DNA from: Sphaerotilus hippei
GTDB lineage: Bacteria; Pseudomonadota; Gammaproteobacteria; Burkholderiales; Burkholderiaceae_C
DNA: 64,000 nt
Assembly (NCBI RefSeq): GCF_003201595.1
Contig: NZ_QJJS01000006.1
Span: forward strand, 1-64,000
Direction: 5' to 3'
Under the pieces are notes generated by a model, which saw only the letters and a program-made list of their open reading frames with translations, made no database searches and was not told the DNA's origin. The first letter of the stretch is position 1, and the number at the start of each line of letters is the position of its first letter. Shown in pieces: positions 22,937 through 33,053 of this stretch. Both the position numbers and the translations under genes were made by a program.

Positions 22937-24040
22937 ATGCCCAAGACCCGAGTCGTGGTGGTCGACGATTCCGCCCTCGTGCGCAGCCTGCTGTCGGAGA
23001 TCATCAACCGCCAGCCCGACATGGAGTGTGTCGGCGCCGCGGCCGATCCGCTGGTGGCCCGCGAGATGATCCGCAACCTCAACCCGGACGTGATCACGCT
23101 GGACGTCGAGATGCCGCGCATGGACGGCATCGACTTCCTCGCCAAGCTGATGCGGCTGCGGCCGATGCCGGTGGTGATGGTGTCGACGCTGACCGAGCGG
23201 GGCGCCGACGTGACGATGCGCGCGCTCGAGCTGGGGGCGGTCGACTTCGTCGCCAAGCCCAAGATCGGCATCTCCGACGGCATGCGCACGCTGTCCGACG
23301 AGATCACCGACAAGATCCGCGTGGCTTCGCGCGCGCGCATCTCCCGGCTGGCGCCGGGTCCGTCGCACGGACCGTCGGCCACCAGCCATGCCGAACCCCA
23401 TCACCGCCCGCCGGCCCATTCGCCGTCGCTGGGCCGGGTGTCGACCGAGAAGCTGATCTTCATCGGCGCGTCCACCGGCGGCACCGAAGCCACCCGCGAG
23501 GTGCTGATGGCGCTGCCGCCGGACTCGCCCGGCATCCTGATCACCCAGCACATGCCGGCCGGTTTCACGCGCAGCTACTCGGCCCGGCTGAATTCGCTGT
23601 GCCGCATCGCGGTCAAGGAGGCGTCCGACGGCGAACGTGTGCTGCCCGGCCATGCCTACATCGCCCCGGGCGGGCTGCACCTGTCGGTCGAGCGCTCCGG
23701 CGCCAACTACATCGCCCGCGTCACCGACGGTGATCCGGTCAACCGCCACAAGCCCAGCGTCGAGGTGCTGTTCCAGTCGGCCGCCCGGGTGGCCGGCCGC
23801 AACGCGGTGGGCATCATGCTCACCGGCATGGGCGCCGACGGCGCGCGGGCGATGAAGGAGATGCGTGATGCCGGCGCCTACAACGTCGCGCAGGACGAGG
23901 CCAGCTGCGTGGTCTTCGGCATGCCGCGCGAGGCGATCAACGCCGGTGCCTGCCATGAGGTGCTGCCGCTCAAGCGCATCGCCGACCACCTGATGGAACA
24001 CCTGCGCAGCACCGCCGGGATGTCCACCAACCGGGTCTGA
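22937..24040 (+). CDS. cheB: chemotaxis response regulator methylesterase
   Basis: 367 aa. Receiver domain at 1-125 with DD at 10-11, phospho-acceptor D56 ([11 protein letters not shown]) and Lys in FVAKPK; a linker rich in Pro/His; then the methylesterase domain with GASTGG (Ser), TQHMPAGFT (His) and GMGADGA (Asp). It demethylates receptors when phosphorylated by CheA, which is not in the window. A clear AGGAGA site precedes ATG 22937. It ends the run and is followed by a strong terminator. Confidence 0.97.
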   Translation: MPKTRVVVVDDSALVRSLLSEIINRQPDMECVGAAADPLVAREMIRNLNPDVITLDVEMPRMDGIDFLAKLMRLRPMPVVMVSTLTERGADVTMRALELGAVDFVAKPKIGISDGMRTLSDEITDKIRVASRARISRLAPGPSHGPSATSHAEPHHRPPAHSPSLGRVSTEKLIFIGASTGGTEATREVLMALPPDSPGILITQHMPAGFTRSYSARLNSLCRIAVKEASDGERVLPGHAYIAPGGLHLSVERSGANYIARVTDGDPVNRHKPSVEVLFQSAARVAGRNAVGIMLTGMGADGARAMKEMRDAGAYNVAQDEASCVVFGMPREAINAGACHEVLPLKRIADHLMEHLRSTAGMSTNRV

Positions 24041-24066
24041 GCCGGCGCGGGCGCCCGCCTGATCGC

Positions 24067-24094
24067 AAAGGGGCTGCCGCGGCAGCCCTTTTTT
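24067..24094 (+). terminator. intrinsic terminator after cheB
   Basis: GGGCTGCC (24071-24078), a 2-nt loop and GGCAGCCC (24081-24088) followed by six T residues. AAA precedes the stem, so it can also work weakly for the convergent hemW gene. Confidence 0.92.
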
Positions 24095-24114
24095 CATCGG
24101 CGTCGCCCGCGGGT

Positions 24115-25371
24115 TCAGTCGGCCAGGAAGAGGCCCTGCAGGTCGTTGAGGAAGTCGAAACCCCGCGCGGTCGGCAGCACCGAGCCCGTGTCCCGCGTGA
24201 GCAGCCCCTTGGCCTGCGCCTCGGCCAGGCCGGCCTCGATGGCCGACATCGGCAGTCCCGTGCGCTCGCGGAAGAGCTGCAGCGGCACGCCTTCGCGCAG
24301 CCGCAGCGCGTTGAGCATGAACTCGAAGGGCAGGGCCTTGCGGCCGATCTCGTCCTCGTTGGACACCGCCGTGCCCTGGAAGGCGCGTTCCATGTAGGTC
24401 GACGGTTCGCGCCAGCGCACCTGGCGGATCACCCGGTGGGCGAAGCTCAGCTTGCTGTGCGCGCCCGCGCCGATGCCCAGGTAGTCGCCGAACTGCCAGT
24501 AGTTCAGGTTGTGGGTGCAGCGGTGGCCGGGCCGGGCATAGGCCGAGACCTCGTAGCGGTCCATGCCGGCCGCGCCGGTCAGGGCCACCACCTGGTCGAG
24601 CATGTCGCTGGCGCTGTCGTCGTCGGGCACCTCGGGCGGGTCGAGCGCAAAACGGGTGTTGGGCTCGATGGTCAGGTGGTAGAGCGACAGGTGCGGCGGC
24701 TGCAGCGCGAGCGCGGTGCGCAGGTCCTCGGCGGCCTCGGCCAGGCTCTGGCCGGGCAGGGCGTACATCAGGTCGAGGTTGAAGGTCTCGAACGCGTCGG
24801 CGGCCTCCTCGGCGGCGGCCAGCGCCTGGCCGCGGTCGTGCACCCGCCCCAGCGCGGCGAGGTGGCGGTCGTCGAAGCTCTGCACGCCCACCGACAGCCG
24901 GGTCACGCCGGCGGCCCGGAAGGCGCGGAAACGGTCGCGCTCGAAGGTGCCGGGATTGGCCTCCAGCGTGATCTCGCAGCCGGGCTGCAGCGGCATCAGC
25001 GTGCGGATGTCGCTGAGCAGGCGCTCGATGCCGTCCGGCGAGAACAGGCTGGGCGTGCCGCCACCGATGAAGATGCTGTGCACCGGCCGGCCCCAGACCC
25101 AGGGCAGCGCGGCCTCGAGGTCGTGGCGCAGCGCGTCGAGGTATCGGGCCTCGGGCAGCGCGCCCCCGCCCGCGACCTCGTGCGAATTGAAGTCGCAGTA
25201 GGGGCACTTGCGCAGGCACCACGGCAGGTGCACGTACAGCGACAGCGGGGGCGGTGCGCCCAGCTGCAGCGTGCCGGGGCGCAGGTGGCGCTGCAGCAGC
25301 TCGGCGGTGCCGGGGGCCGGGCGGTTCGGGTCGGCCGCACCGGCGGCGACCAGGCGGGGCAGTTCAGCCAA
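24115..25371 (-). CDS. hemW: radical SAM haem chaperone
   Basis: 418 aa. The radical SAM motif is CLRKCPYC (CxxxCxxC) preceded by LSYVHLPW-type sequence, and FIGGGTPSLF follows. HemW delivers haem to respiratory enzymes and is often mislabelled oxygen-independent coproporphyrinogen oxidase; the shorter length and lack of the HemN N-terminal extension favour HemW. It overlaps rdgB by 8 bp and is the last gene of the kinase-phosphatase-rph-rdgB-hemW unit. Confidence 0.93.
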   Translation of the reverse strand: MAELPRLVAAGAADPNRPAPGTAELLQRHLRPGTLQLGAPPPLSLYVHLPWCLRKCPYCDFNSHEVAGGGALPEARYLDALRHDLEAALPWVWGRPVHSIFIGGGTPSLFSPDGIERLLSDIRTLMPLQPGCEITLEANPGTFERDRFRAFRAAGVTRLSVGVQSFDDRHLAALGRVHDRGQALAAAEEAADAFETFNLDLMYALPGQSLAEAAEDLRTALALQPPHLSLYHLTIEPNTRFALDPPEVPDDDSASDMLDQVVALTGAAGMDRYEVSAYARPGHRCTHNLNYWQFGDYLGIGAGAHSKLSFAHRVIRQVRWREPSTYMERAFQGTAVSNEDEIGRKALPFEFMLNALRLREGVPLQLFRERTGLPMSAIEAGLAEAQAKGLLTRDTGSVLPTARGFDFLNDLQGLFLAD

Positions 25372-25996
25372 GGTGCCAGACCTCCCGCATCAGCTGCAGC
25401 AGCTGGGCCGCGGCCAGCGCGCGGTGGCTCTGGCGGTTCTTCTGCTCGGCCGACAGCTCGGCCACCGAGCAGCCCGACGCGGGCAGCCGCAGCAGCGGGT
25501 CGTAGCCGAAGCCGCCGGTGCCGCTGCGCTCGGTGCCGATCTCGCCCTGCCAGCGGCCGAAGGCCATCAGCGGCTCCGGATCGTCGGCCGAACGCACGGC
25601 CACCAGCGCGCACATGAAATGCGCCCGGCGGTCCGAGACGCCGTCCAGTGCGGCCAGCAGCTGGCGGTTGTTGGCCTCGTCCTGGCGTTCGCGGCGGGCC
25701 TCGCGTGCCAGGCTGGCGTCGAGCTCGAGCTCGGCGTAGCGGGCCGAATGCACGCCGGGTGCGCCCCGCAGCGCGCCCACGCACAGCCCTGAATCGTCGG
25801 CGATCGCCGGCAGGCCGCTGGCCGCCGCGGCATGTCGCGCCTTGGCCAGCGCGTTCTCGGCGAAGGTGATGTGCGGCTCCTCGGCCTCGGCGATGCCCAG
25901 GCTGCCCTGGGCCACCAGCTCGATGGCCAGTGGCTGCAGCAGCGCCTCGAGCTCGCGCAGCTTCTTGGCGTTGTTGGAGGCCAGCACCAGCTTCAT
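25364..25996 (-). CDS. rdgB: dITP/XTP pyrophosphatase
   Basis: 210 aa. HAM1-like fold: [18 protein letters not shown] at the N terminus, [20 protein letters not shown] and TGGFGYDPL, all family signatures. It removes deaminated purine nucleotides such as dITP and XTP from the pool. The start ATG overlaps the rph stop by 4 bp (ATGA), and its 3' end overlaps hemW, so the three are translated as a tight block. Confidence 0.96.
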   Translation of the reverse strand: MKLVLASNNAKKLRELEALLQPLAIELVAQGSLGIAEAEEPHITFAENALAKARHAAAASGLPAIADDSGLCVGALRGAPGVHSARYAELELDASLAREARRERQDEANNRQLLAALDGVSDRRAHFMCALVAVRSADDPEPLMAFGRWQGEIGTERSGTGGFGYDPLLRLPASGCSVAELSAEQKNRQSHRALAAAQLLQLMREVWHLG

Positions 25997-26724
25997 GCCG
26001 AGACCCCCAGCACCTCGCGCTGGGCGGCGACCAGGTCGCGGATGCCCTGTTCGGCCAGCGCCAGCAGCCGGTCCATCTCGGCGCGGCTGAACGCGGCGCC
26101 TTCGGCCGTGCCCTGCACCTCGACAAAACCGCCCGAGCCGGTCATGACGACGTTCATGTCGGTGTCGCAGGCCGAGTCCTCGCTGTAGTCCAGGTCCAGG
26201 CGCGGCTGGCCGTCGACGATGCCCACCGACACGGCGGCGACGAAGTCGCGGATCGGCGAAGCGCTGATCCTGCCCTGCGCCAGCATCCAGCTCACCGCGT
26301 CGTGCGCGGCGACGAAGGCGCCGGTGATCGCCGCGGTGCGGGTGCCGCCATCGGCCTGCAGCACGTCGCAGTCCAGCGAGATGGTGTGCTCGCCCAGGGC
26401 GGCGAGGTCGAACACGCAGCGCATCGAGCGGCCGATCAGGCGCTGGATCTCCTGGGTGCGGCCGGTCTGCTTGCCCTTGGCCGCCTCGCGCGACGAGCGG
26501 GTGTGGGTGGCACGCGGCAGCATGCCGTACTCGGCCGTCACCCAGCCTTCGCCGGAGCCCTTCTTGTGCGGCGGCACCCGGTCCTCGACGGAGGCGGTGC
26601 ACAGCACCTTGGTGTGGCCGAACTCGACCAGCACCGAACCTTCGGCGTGGCGGGTGTACTGGCGGGTCAGGCGCACGGGGCGCAGGGCATGGGCGGCGCG
26701 GTTGCCGGGGCGGGCAGTGGACAT
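25993..26724 (-). CDS. rph: ribonuclease PH
   Basis: 243 aa, normal length. A phosphorolytic 3'-5' exoribonuclease that trims tRNA 3' ends. Seen: [70 protein letters not shown] and [17 protein letters not shown] with the metal-binding acidic residues. The RdgB gene follows with overlapping codons. An 82-bp gap separates it from the phosphatase gene upstream. Confidence 0.97.
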   Translation of the reverse strand: MSTARPGNRAAHALRPVRLTRQYTRHAEGSVLVEFGHTKVLCTASVEDRVPPHKKGSGEGWVTAEYGMLPRATHTRSSREAAKGKQTGRTQEIQRLIGRSMRCVFDLAALGEHTISLDCDVLQADGGTRTAAITGAFVAAHDAVSWMLAQGRISASPIRDFVAAVSVGIVDGQPRLDLDYSEDSACDTDMNVVMTGSGGFVEVQGTAEGAAFSRAEMDRLLALAEQGIRDLVAAQREVLGVSA

Positions 26725-26806
26725 GGTGTCTTTCCTGGGCAGGGTGGATGGCCTGCAGCGGCGGTGGCGCGGATGCGCGCAGCCGCTGCGGCCGTGCCGT
26801 CCGGCG

Positions 26807-27721
26807 TCAGCTGCGCTTCTGCGCGCTGCGCCGGATGGCTTCGTTGATCTCGCGGATCGAGCGTTCGATCTCGGCGTCGTCGAGCAGGTCCTCGGCATTG
26901 CCCACGCCGCTGCCGGCCTGGATCGTCGAGGCGAAGCTGTCGGCCGCCAGCGTGTCGGTCTCGACGCCGGCGGGGCTGTCCTCGTCCTCGGCGGACTCCC
27001 ACTCGACGCTGATCACGGTGACATTGTCGCTGCGCTCGCCAGCGATGCGCAGCGCCTGCTCGACCAGGTCGGGGGTGGACTCGGAAATCGAGGCATTGGC
27101 GAGCACGGCGGTGATCGTCTCGTCGTCGATGCTGCCCCACAGGCCGTCGGAGCACAGCATGAAGCGGTCGCCCGGCTGCAGCAGCAGCGGCCCGACCGTG
27201 TCGACCACCGGCTTGCCCGGGCTGCCCAGGCAGGTGAACAGCACGTTGCGGTTGACCCGCTCCAGCAGCGCCGACTGTCCGCCCAGCGCGTCCTGCAGCT
27301 CGCTGTAGGAGTGGTCGCGGGTGCGGGCCATCAGCTTGCCGTTGCGCACCAGGTAGAGGCGAGAGTCGCCGCAGTGGGCCCAGTAGGCCTCGCGGCCCTG
27401 CAGCACGCAGGCGACGATGGTCGTGCGGGGCGTGTCGAGCAGCGCCCGCTCGGTGGCGTAGCGGATGAGCTGGTGGTGGCCGGCGAGGATGGCCTCGTTC
27501 AGGAAGCGGCGCGGATCCTTCAGCTGCGGCCGGGCGTCCCGCTGGAACATGCTGGCGAGGATCTGCAGCGACAGCTGCGAGGCGACCTCGCCTTCCGGAT
27601 GTCCGCCCATGCCGTCGGCCAGCGCGAACAGCCCCGAGGACCGGGTGTAGCAATAGCCCATCCGGTCCTCGTTCTTCTCCCGCCCGCCTCGGCGGCTGAT
27701 CTGGTAGACCGAAAAACGCAT
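26807..27721 (-). CDS. PP2C-type serine/threonine phosphatase
   Basis: 304 aa from ATG 27721. Metal-binding motifs are complete: NED at 17-19, LADGMGGH at 36-42, and [11 protein letters not shown]. The C-terminal 50 residues are acidic and outside the catalytic core. It should reverse phosphorylation by the kinase encoded 34 bp upstream on the same strand, a standard kinase/phosphatase pair of Burkholderiales. An open frame runs further upstream into the kinase gene but looks non-coding. Confidence 0.92.
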   Translation of the reverse strand: MRFSVYQISRRGGREKNEDRMGYCYTRSSGLFALADGMGGHPEGEVASQLSLQILASMFQRDARPQLKDPRRFLNEAILAGHHQLIRYATERALLDTPRTTIVACVLQGREAYWAHCGDSRLYLVRNGKLMARTRDHSYSELQDALGGQSALLERVNRNVLFTCLGSPGKPVVDTVGPLLLQPGDRFMLCSDGLWGSIDDETITAVLANASISESTPDLVEQALRIAGERSDNVTVISVEWESAEDEDSPAGVETDTLAADSFASTIQAGSGVGNAEDLLDDAEIERSIREINEAIRRSAQKRS

Positions 27722-27755
27722 GCGCGACTGCCTGGCTGGTCGGATCGGGTCAGGC

Positions 27756-28724
27756 TCAGGCCTTGGCGCCGGTCTTGAGGTTTTCAAGCTGGAGCTTGAG
27801 GCGTTCGCTGAAGCTCAGCTTGGTGTAGCGGCGCTCGGTCTCGCGCGCCAGTTCCTTCTGCAGCGCGAAGACGCTCTGCGGCCGGGCGAGCGGGTCGATC
27901 GACATGCACCATTCGGTGACCTCGATCAGGTTGTCGGAGTAGACATTGCGCAGCCGCGACAGCGACAGGTTCAGCCGGTCCTTCTCGATGCGCTGCGGCG
28001 CGTCGTTGGGCGGATACCCCTGCATGCAGGCGTAGATGCAGGCGCCGATGGCGTAGATGTCGGTCCACGGGCCCAGCGTGCCGTCGCGGCGGTACATCTC
28101 GGGCGCGGCGAAGCCCGGCGTGTACATCGGCCGGATGAAGTTGCCTTCCTTGGACAGCACTTCACGCGCGGCGCCGAAGTCCAGCATCACCGCCTTGTTG
28201 TCGTTGGTGATGAAGACGTTGGCCGGCTTGATGTCCAGGTGCAGCATCTTGTGCTGGTGCACGATGCGCAGGCCGCGCAGGATCTCGTCGAACAGGCTGC
28301 GGATGGTCGACTCGCGGAAGACCTTGTCGCGCTTCAGGTCGCGCGCGGTGACGATGAAGTCCTGCAGGGTGTCGCCCTGCAGATAGTTCATCACCATGTA
28401 GACGGTCTCGTTCTCGCGGAAGAAGTTCAGCACCGAGACCACGCTCGGGTGCGAGATCTGCGCCAGCGAGCGGCCTTCCTCGAAGAAGCTCTTCAGCCCC
28501 AGCCGGTAGAGCGGCTGCTTCTCGGGCTTGACCCTCGGCACCAGTTCGCCGACCGGCCGTTCGGCCAGGGAGGATGGCAGGTATTCCTTCAGCGCCACCA
28601 GGCGTCGCTCGGCATCTTCAGCCAGGTAGACGACGCCAAAACCACCGGCGGCCAGCTTGCGAATGATCTGGTAGCCGCCGACCACGGTGCCGGGTGGCAA
28701 CGGGGCTGGTTTGGGCTTTGACAT
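27756..28724 (-). CDS. Hanks-type serine/threonine protein kinase
   Basis: 322 aa, one soluble kinase domain with no membrane segment or sensor. Gly-rich loop LAAGGFGVVY (24-33), ATP-binding Lys46 (VALKEY), catalytic loop HLDIKPAN with Asp164, DFGAAR, and the APE-like AAPEMY. The catalytic loop has Leu where eukaryotic RD kinases have Arg (HLD for HRD), common in bacterial kinases not controlled by activation-loop phosphorylation. It heads the operon with its phosphatase, rph, rdgB and hemW, and is divergent from the YicC-like gene with 28 bp between starts. Confidence 0.93.
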   Translation of the reverse strand: MSKPKPAPLPPGTVVGGYQIIRKLAAGGFGVVYLAEDAERRLVALKEYLPSSLAERPVGELVPRVKPEKQPLYRLGLKSFFEEGRSLAQISHPSVVSVLNFFRENETVYMVMNYLQGDTLQDFIVTARDLKRDKVFRESTIRSLFDEILRGLRIVHQHKMLHLDIKPANVFITNDNKAVMLDFGAAREVLSKEGNFIRPMYTPGFAAPEMYRRDGTLGPWTDIYAIGACIYACMQGYPPNDAPQRIEKDRLNLSLSRLRNVYSDNLIEVTEWCMSIDPLARPQSVFALQKELARETERRYTKLSFSERLKLQLENLKTGAKA

Positions 28725-28752
28725 AATCGTGTTTTGTTTGGCGAGAGTCGCA

Positions 28753-29676
28753 ATGGCAGTTTACAGCATGACTGGCTACGCCAGCGCCACGGTCAGTGGT
28801 GCGGATGGCCGGGGCGAGAATGGGGCCGCGGCCGGCCCGCGCAGCGCGGCGGTCAGCGTCGAGCTGCGGTCGGTGAACAGCCGGTTTCTCGACGTGGTCC
28901 TGCGCCTGCCCGACGAGTTCCGCTCGCTCGAGCCCGCGCTGCGCGAGCTGATGACCGCCGGCCTGCGCCGCGGCAAGGTGGAGCTGCGGCTCAACGTCGA
29001 GCGGGCCGGCGAGGCGGCCCAGGCCCAGCCCCAGCCCGAGCAGCTCAACGCCATCGCCCGGCTCGAGGGTTCGGTGCACAACTGGCTGCCGCAGGCCCCG
29101 CGCCTGTCGGTGTTCGAGGTGCTGCAGTGGTGCCGCAACACCGCGCCGGCGCTGCAGCTCGACGAGGAGGCGCTGCAGGCCGCCCGCGAGTGCCTGGAGC
29201 GCCTGCGCGAGGCCCGGGCCCGCGAGGGTGCGCGCCTGGTGCAGATCCTGATGGAGCGTGTCAGCGGGCTGCGCGAGCTGGCCGCCCAGGCCGCGCCGCT
29301 GCTGCCCGAGGTGGTGGCGCGCCAGCAGCAGCGTTTCCTGGAGCGCTGGAACGAGGCGCTCCAGAGCGCCGGTGCGGGCCAGGCGGTGCCGGCCCAGACG
29401 CTGGCCGAGCGGGCCCTGTCCGAGGCGGCGGCCTTCGCGGTGCGCATCGACGTGGCCGAGGAGCTCGGCCGCCTGGGCGCGCACCTCGACGAGATCACCC
29501 GCCTGCTGACCCGCGGTGGCGAGGTGGGCAAGCGGCTGGACTTCCTGATCCAGGAGCTGCACCGCGAGGCCAACACGCTGGGCTCCAAGTCGGCCGCGCT
29601 CGAGCTGACCCGCATCTCGGTCGACATGAAGGTGCTGATCGAGCAGCTGCGCGAGCAGGTCCAGAACATCGAGTGA
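28753..29676 (+). CDS. YicC/YloC-family endoribonuclease
   Basis: 307 aa. [10 protein letters not shown] start, [17 protein letters not shown] and the C-terminal DUF1732 block [27 protein letters not shown], then [17 protein letters not shown]. The family is a metal-dependent endoribonuclease involved in RNA decay. Residues about 15-25 are a short Gly/Ala insertion. It begins a run yicC-like, gmk, rpoZ, spoT, the usual beta- and gamma-proteobacterial order. Confidence 0.94.
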   Translation: MAVYSMTGYASATVSGADGRGENGAAAGPRSAAVSVELRSVNSRFLDVVLRLPDEFRSLEPALRELMTAGLRRGKVELRLNVERAGEAAQAQPQPEQLNAIARLEGSVHNWLPQAPRLSVFEVLQWCRNTAPALQLDEEALQAARECLERLREARAREGARLVQILMERVSGLRELAAQAAPLLPEVVARQQQRFLERWNEALQSAGAGQAVPAQTLAERALSEAAAFAVRIDVAEELGRLGAHLDEITRLLTRGGEVGKRLDFLIQELHREANTLGSKSAALELTRISVDMKVLIEQLREQVQNIE

Positions 29677-29692
29677 ACGAGCCGGAAGCACG

Positions 29693-30343
29693 ATGAGCAC
29701 GTCCCCCCTTCTTTCCGAAGCCATGGATTACCCTGGCAACCTCTACGTGATCGCGGCGCCCTCGGGCGCCGGCAAGTCCAGCCTGGTCAAGGCCCTGCTG
29801 GAGCTCGATGCCCGCCTGATGGTGTCGATCTCCCACACCACGCGACCCCCGCGCGGCCAGGAGCAGAACGGCCGCGAGTACTGGTTCATCTCTCCCGCGG
29901 AGTTCCAGGCCATGGTCGATCGAGGCGATTTCTTCGAGTGGGCCGAGGTGCACGGCAACCGCTACGGCACCTCGCGCGGGGCCATCGAGAAGCGCCTGAA
30001 GGCCGGCGAGGACGTCGTGCTCGAGATCGATTACCAGGGCGCGCTGCAGATCAAGCAGCTGTTCCGGCTGGCGGTGCTGATCTTCATCCTGCCGCCTTCG
30101 TGGGAGGAGCTGCGCCAGCGGCTGTGCCGCCGCGGCGAGGATGCGCCCGAGGTCATCGAGCAGCGCATGGTCAACGCGCGCCACGAGGTCGACCAGGCCC
30201 GGCACTTCGACTACATCGTCGTCAATGCCCTGTTCGAGACCGCCTTGTTCGACCTGAAGACCATCGTGCACGCGCAGCGGTTAAAATACGCTTCCCAGCG
30301 TCGCAGCCGTCCGGCTGTGTTTGACGCCCTCCAACTCTCCTGA
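29693..30343 (+). CDS. gmk: guanylate kinase
   Basis: 216 aa. Phosphorylates GMP to GDP. P-loop [14 protein letters not shown], then [32 protein letters not shown] and [13 protein letters not shown]. It starts 16 bp after the YicC-like gene. A position 10 codons downstream ([10 protein letters not shown]) is an alternative start that matches shorter family members. Confidence 0.97.
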   Translation: MSTSPLLSEAMDYPGNLYVIAAPSGAGKSSLVKALLELDARLMVSISHTTRPPRGQEQNGREYWFISPAEFQAMVDRGDFFEWAEVHGNRYGTSRGAIEKRLKAGEDVVLEIDYQGALQIKQLFRLAVLIFILPPSWEELRQRLCRRGEDAPEVIEQRMVNARHEVDQARHFDYIVVNALFETALFDLKTIVHAQRLKYASQRRSRPAVFDALQLS

Positions 30344-30409
30344 GAGCGCCGGCATGGCGTGTCACCCGGTCGGGTGATGCGCCGTTCCTGTGCGGAAAGA
30401 TGTCCTGAC

Positions 30410-30613
30410 ATGGCCCGCATCACCGTCGAAGACTGCCTGAACAAGATCCCGAACCGCTTCCAGCTGGTGCTGGCGGCCACCTACCGGGCACGCATGCTGA
30501 GCCAGGGCCACGCCCCGAAGATCGAGACCAAGAACAAGCCGGGCGTGACCGCGCTGCGCGAGATCGCCGCCGGCCAGGTCGGCATCGAGATGCTGCGCAA
30601 GGTTCCGACCTGA
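30410..30613 (+). CDS. rpoZ: RNA polymerase omega subunit
   Basis: 67 aa, the common beta-proteobacterial length. [20 protein letters not shown] at the N terminus and [17 protein letters not shown] further on. Omega helps assemble RNA polymerase and carries part of the ppGpp site, which fits its position just before spoT. ATG 30410 is preferred over an upstream in-frame GTG-type start. Confidence 0.97.
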   Translation: MARITVEDCLNKIPNRFQLVLAATYRARMLSQGHAPKIETKNKPGVTALREIAAGQVGIEMLRKVPT

Positions 30614-30695
30614 TCCTGGACGGATCGCCCGCCTCGGGGCCGAGAATCCGGCAACGAGGCAGGCGTACATCGCCGCGAGCAGCTAGAGTGACGTC

Positions 30696-33053
30696 ATGGT
30701 GTCACGTACAGCAGATGTTCTCCGTCGCATGTTCTTCCCGCCCTGGGCCAGCCGCAGCGGCGCCCGCCCGGATCCGGCCAAGCCGGAAGGAGAGGCCGGC
30801 GCTGCGGTCGCGCCCAAGCCGGCGCCTCCGGCCCGCGACCCGGTTCCCGGTGCTCATGGTGCCAGTGCCGCCTCCTTCGCCGCACTGACCGGCAAGCTCG
30901 ACTACCTCGACGAAGCAGACGTGCGCCGGGTGCGCGACGCCTACCGCTTCGCCGACGAGGCCCACCTCGGCCAGTTCCGCGCCAGCGGCGAGCCCTACAT
31001 CACCCACCCCATCGCGGTGGCCGGCCTCTGTGCCGACTGGAAGCTCGACGCCCAGGCCATCATGGCCGCGCTGATGCACGACGCGATGGAAGACTGCGGC
31101 GTGACCAAGCAGGAGCTGATCGAGCGTTTCGGCTCGCCGACGGCCGAACTGGTCGACGGCCTGACCAAGCTCGACAAGCTGCAGTTCCTGACCCGCGAGG
31201 AGTCCCAGGCCGAATCGTTCCGCAAGATGCTGCTGGCGATGGCGCGCGACGTGCGGGTCATCTTGATCAAGCTGGCCGACCGCATGCACAACATGCGCAC
31301 GATGACGGCCATGGCCGCCAGCAAGCGCGGCCGCATCGCCCGCGAGACGCTCGAGATCTACGCCCCGATCGCCCACCGGCTGGGCCTGAACCAGACCTAC
31401 CGCGAGCTGCAGGAGCTGTCCTTCCAGTTCCTGCGCCCCTGGCGCTACAGCGCGCTGTCCAAGGCCGTGCGCAGCGCGCGGGGCCACCGCCGCGACGTGG
31501 TCGAGCGGGTGCGCGTCGAGGTCGAGAAGGCCTTCGAGGAGGCCGGGCTGCCGGCCCAGGTCTACGGTCGCGAGAAGACCGTGCACTCGATCTACAACAA
31601 GATGCGCGACAAGCATCTGAGCTTTGCCCAGGTCAGCGACATCTTCGGTTTCCGGCTCGTGGTCAACACGCTGCCCGACTGCTACCTCGCGCTGGGCGTG
31701 CTGCACCAGCTGTTCAAGCCGGTGCCGGGGCGTTTCAAGGATTACATCGCGATCCCGAAGGCCAACGGCTACCAGTCGCTGCACACCATGGTCGTCAGCC
31801 CGGTCGGCACGGCGGTGGAGTTCCAGATCCGCACCGAGGCCATGCATGCGGTGGCCGAGGCGGGCATCGCCGCGCACTGGATGTACAAGACCCGCCAGGA
31901 CCACGAGGGCGCCGACAACCAGCACATCGGCACGATGTGGCTGCAGTCGCTGGTCGACATCCAGAGCGAGACCCGCGATTCCGCCGAATTCCTCGAGCAC
32001 GTCAAGATCGACCTGTTCCCCGAGTCGATCTACGTCTTCACGCCCAAGAGCAAGATCCTGGCGCTGCCGCGCGGGGCCACGCCGGTCGACTTCGCCTACG
32101 CGATCCACTCCCGCGTCGGTGACCACTGCGTGGCCGCGCGCGTCAACGGCGAGCCGGTGGCGCTGCGCACCGAGCTGCGCTCGGGCGACGTGATCGAGAT
32201 CGTGACCGCTCCGGCGGCCCGCCCGAATCCGGCCTGGCTGAATTTCGTTCGCACCGGCCGGGCCCGCTCGAAGATCCGCCACTACCTCAAGAACATGGAG
32301 GCCGAGGAGTCCTACGAACTCGGCCAGAAGCTGCTGGCCCAGGCGCTGCGCGCCGAAGGCCTGCAGCTGCCCACGGCCGAGGACGACGACATCGACGCCA
32401 ACAGCGTGCTGTGGCATGCGCTGGTGCGCTGGAGCGGCAACCGCAACCGCCGCGAGCTGATGGTCGACATCGGCCTGGGTCGCAAGATCGCCTCGATCGT
32501 CGCCAAGCGGCTGGCCAAGCTGATGGTCGACCAGGGCCAGCGCCCCGACGCGCTGACGCTGACCATGGGCCGCTACGCCACCGACAGCAACGCGCCGGCC
32601 CAGGGCACGGTGGTCATCGACGGCACCGAGAACGCCACGGTGCAGCTGGGCACCTGCTGCCGGCCGATCCCGGGCGATGACATCGTCGGCTACCTCGGCC
32701 GCGGCGAGGGCCTGACCGTGCACCGCGCCGAATGCACGGTCGGCAAGCGCCTGTTCGAGCGCGACAGCGAACGCTGGCTGACGGTGGAGTGGTCGGACCA
32801 CCCGGCCCGGGCCTTCCAGACCTCGGTGGCCGTGCTGGTGCGCAACGGCAAGGGCGTGCTGGCCGAGGTGGCCCAGGCCGTCAGCGTCGCCGAGGCCGAC
32901 ATCACCCACATCGACATGGACACCTCCCGCAGCGGCGAGACCAGCGAGCTCAAGCTGCTGCTGGCCGTGCGTGACCGCCAGCACCTGGCCGACGTGCTGC
33001 GCGTGCTGCGCCACCGGCCCTCGGTCGACAAGGTCTCGCGCGTCAAGTCCTGA
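30696..33053 (+). CDS. spoT: bifunctional (p)ppGpp synthetase/hydrolase, SpoT-type
   Basis: 785 aa. The HD hydrolase domain is intact (His128-Asp129 in LMHDAMEDCG), so it can degrade (p)ppGpp. The synthetase domain has R346-F-K-D (RxKD class of bifunctional enzymes) and IPKANGYQSLHT, EFQIRT. TGS (YVFTPKSKILALPRGATPVDFA), helical, Cys-containing (LGTCCRPIPGDD) and ACT domains follow. The N-terminal 55 residues are a Pro/Ala-rich extension. It controls the stringent response. The 3' end overlaps greB by 11 bp in convergent orientation. Confidence 0.97.
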   Translation: MVSRTADVLRRMFFPPWASRSGARPDPAKPEGEAGAAVAPKPAPPARDPVPGAHGASAASFAALTGKLDYLDEADVRRVRDAYRFADEAHLGQFRASGEPYITHPIAVAGLCADWKLDAQAIMAALMHDAMEDCGVTKQELIERFGSPTAELVDGLTKLDKLQFLTREESQAESFRKMLLAMARDVRVILIKLADRMHNMRTMTAMAASKRGRIARETLEIYAPIAHRLGLNQTYRELQELSFQFLRPWRYSALSKAVRSARGHRRDVVERVRVEVEKAFEEAGLPAQVYGREKTVHSIYNKMRDKHLSFAQVSDIFGFRLVVNTLPDCYLALGVLHQLFKPVPGRFKDYIAIPKANGYQSLHTMVVSPVGTAVEFQIRTEAMHAVAEAGIAAHWMYKTRQDHEGADNQHIGTMWLQSLVDIQSETRDSAEFLEHVKIDLFPESIYVFTPKSKILALPRGATPVDFAYAIHSRVGDHCVAARVNGEPVALRTELRSGDVIEIVTAPAARPNPAWLNFVRTGRARSKIRHYLKNMEAEESYELGQKLLAQALRAEGLQLPTAEDDDIDANSVLWHALVRWSGNRNRRELMVDIGLGRKIASIVAKRLAKLMVDQGQRPDALTLTMGRYATDSNAPAQGTVVIDGTENATVQLGTCCRPIPGDDIVGYLGRGEGLTVHRAECTVGKRLFERDSERWLTVEWSDHPARAFQTSVAVLVRNGKGVLAEVAQAVSVAEADITHIDMDTSRSGETSELKLLLAVRDRQHLADVLRVLRHRPSVDKVSRVKS

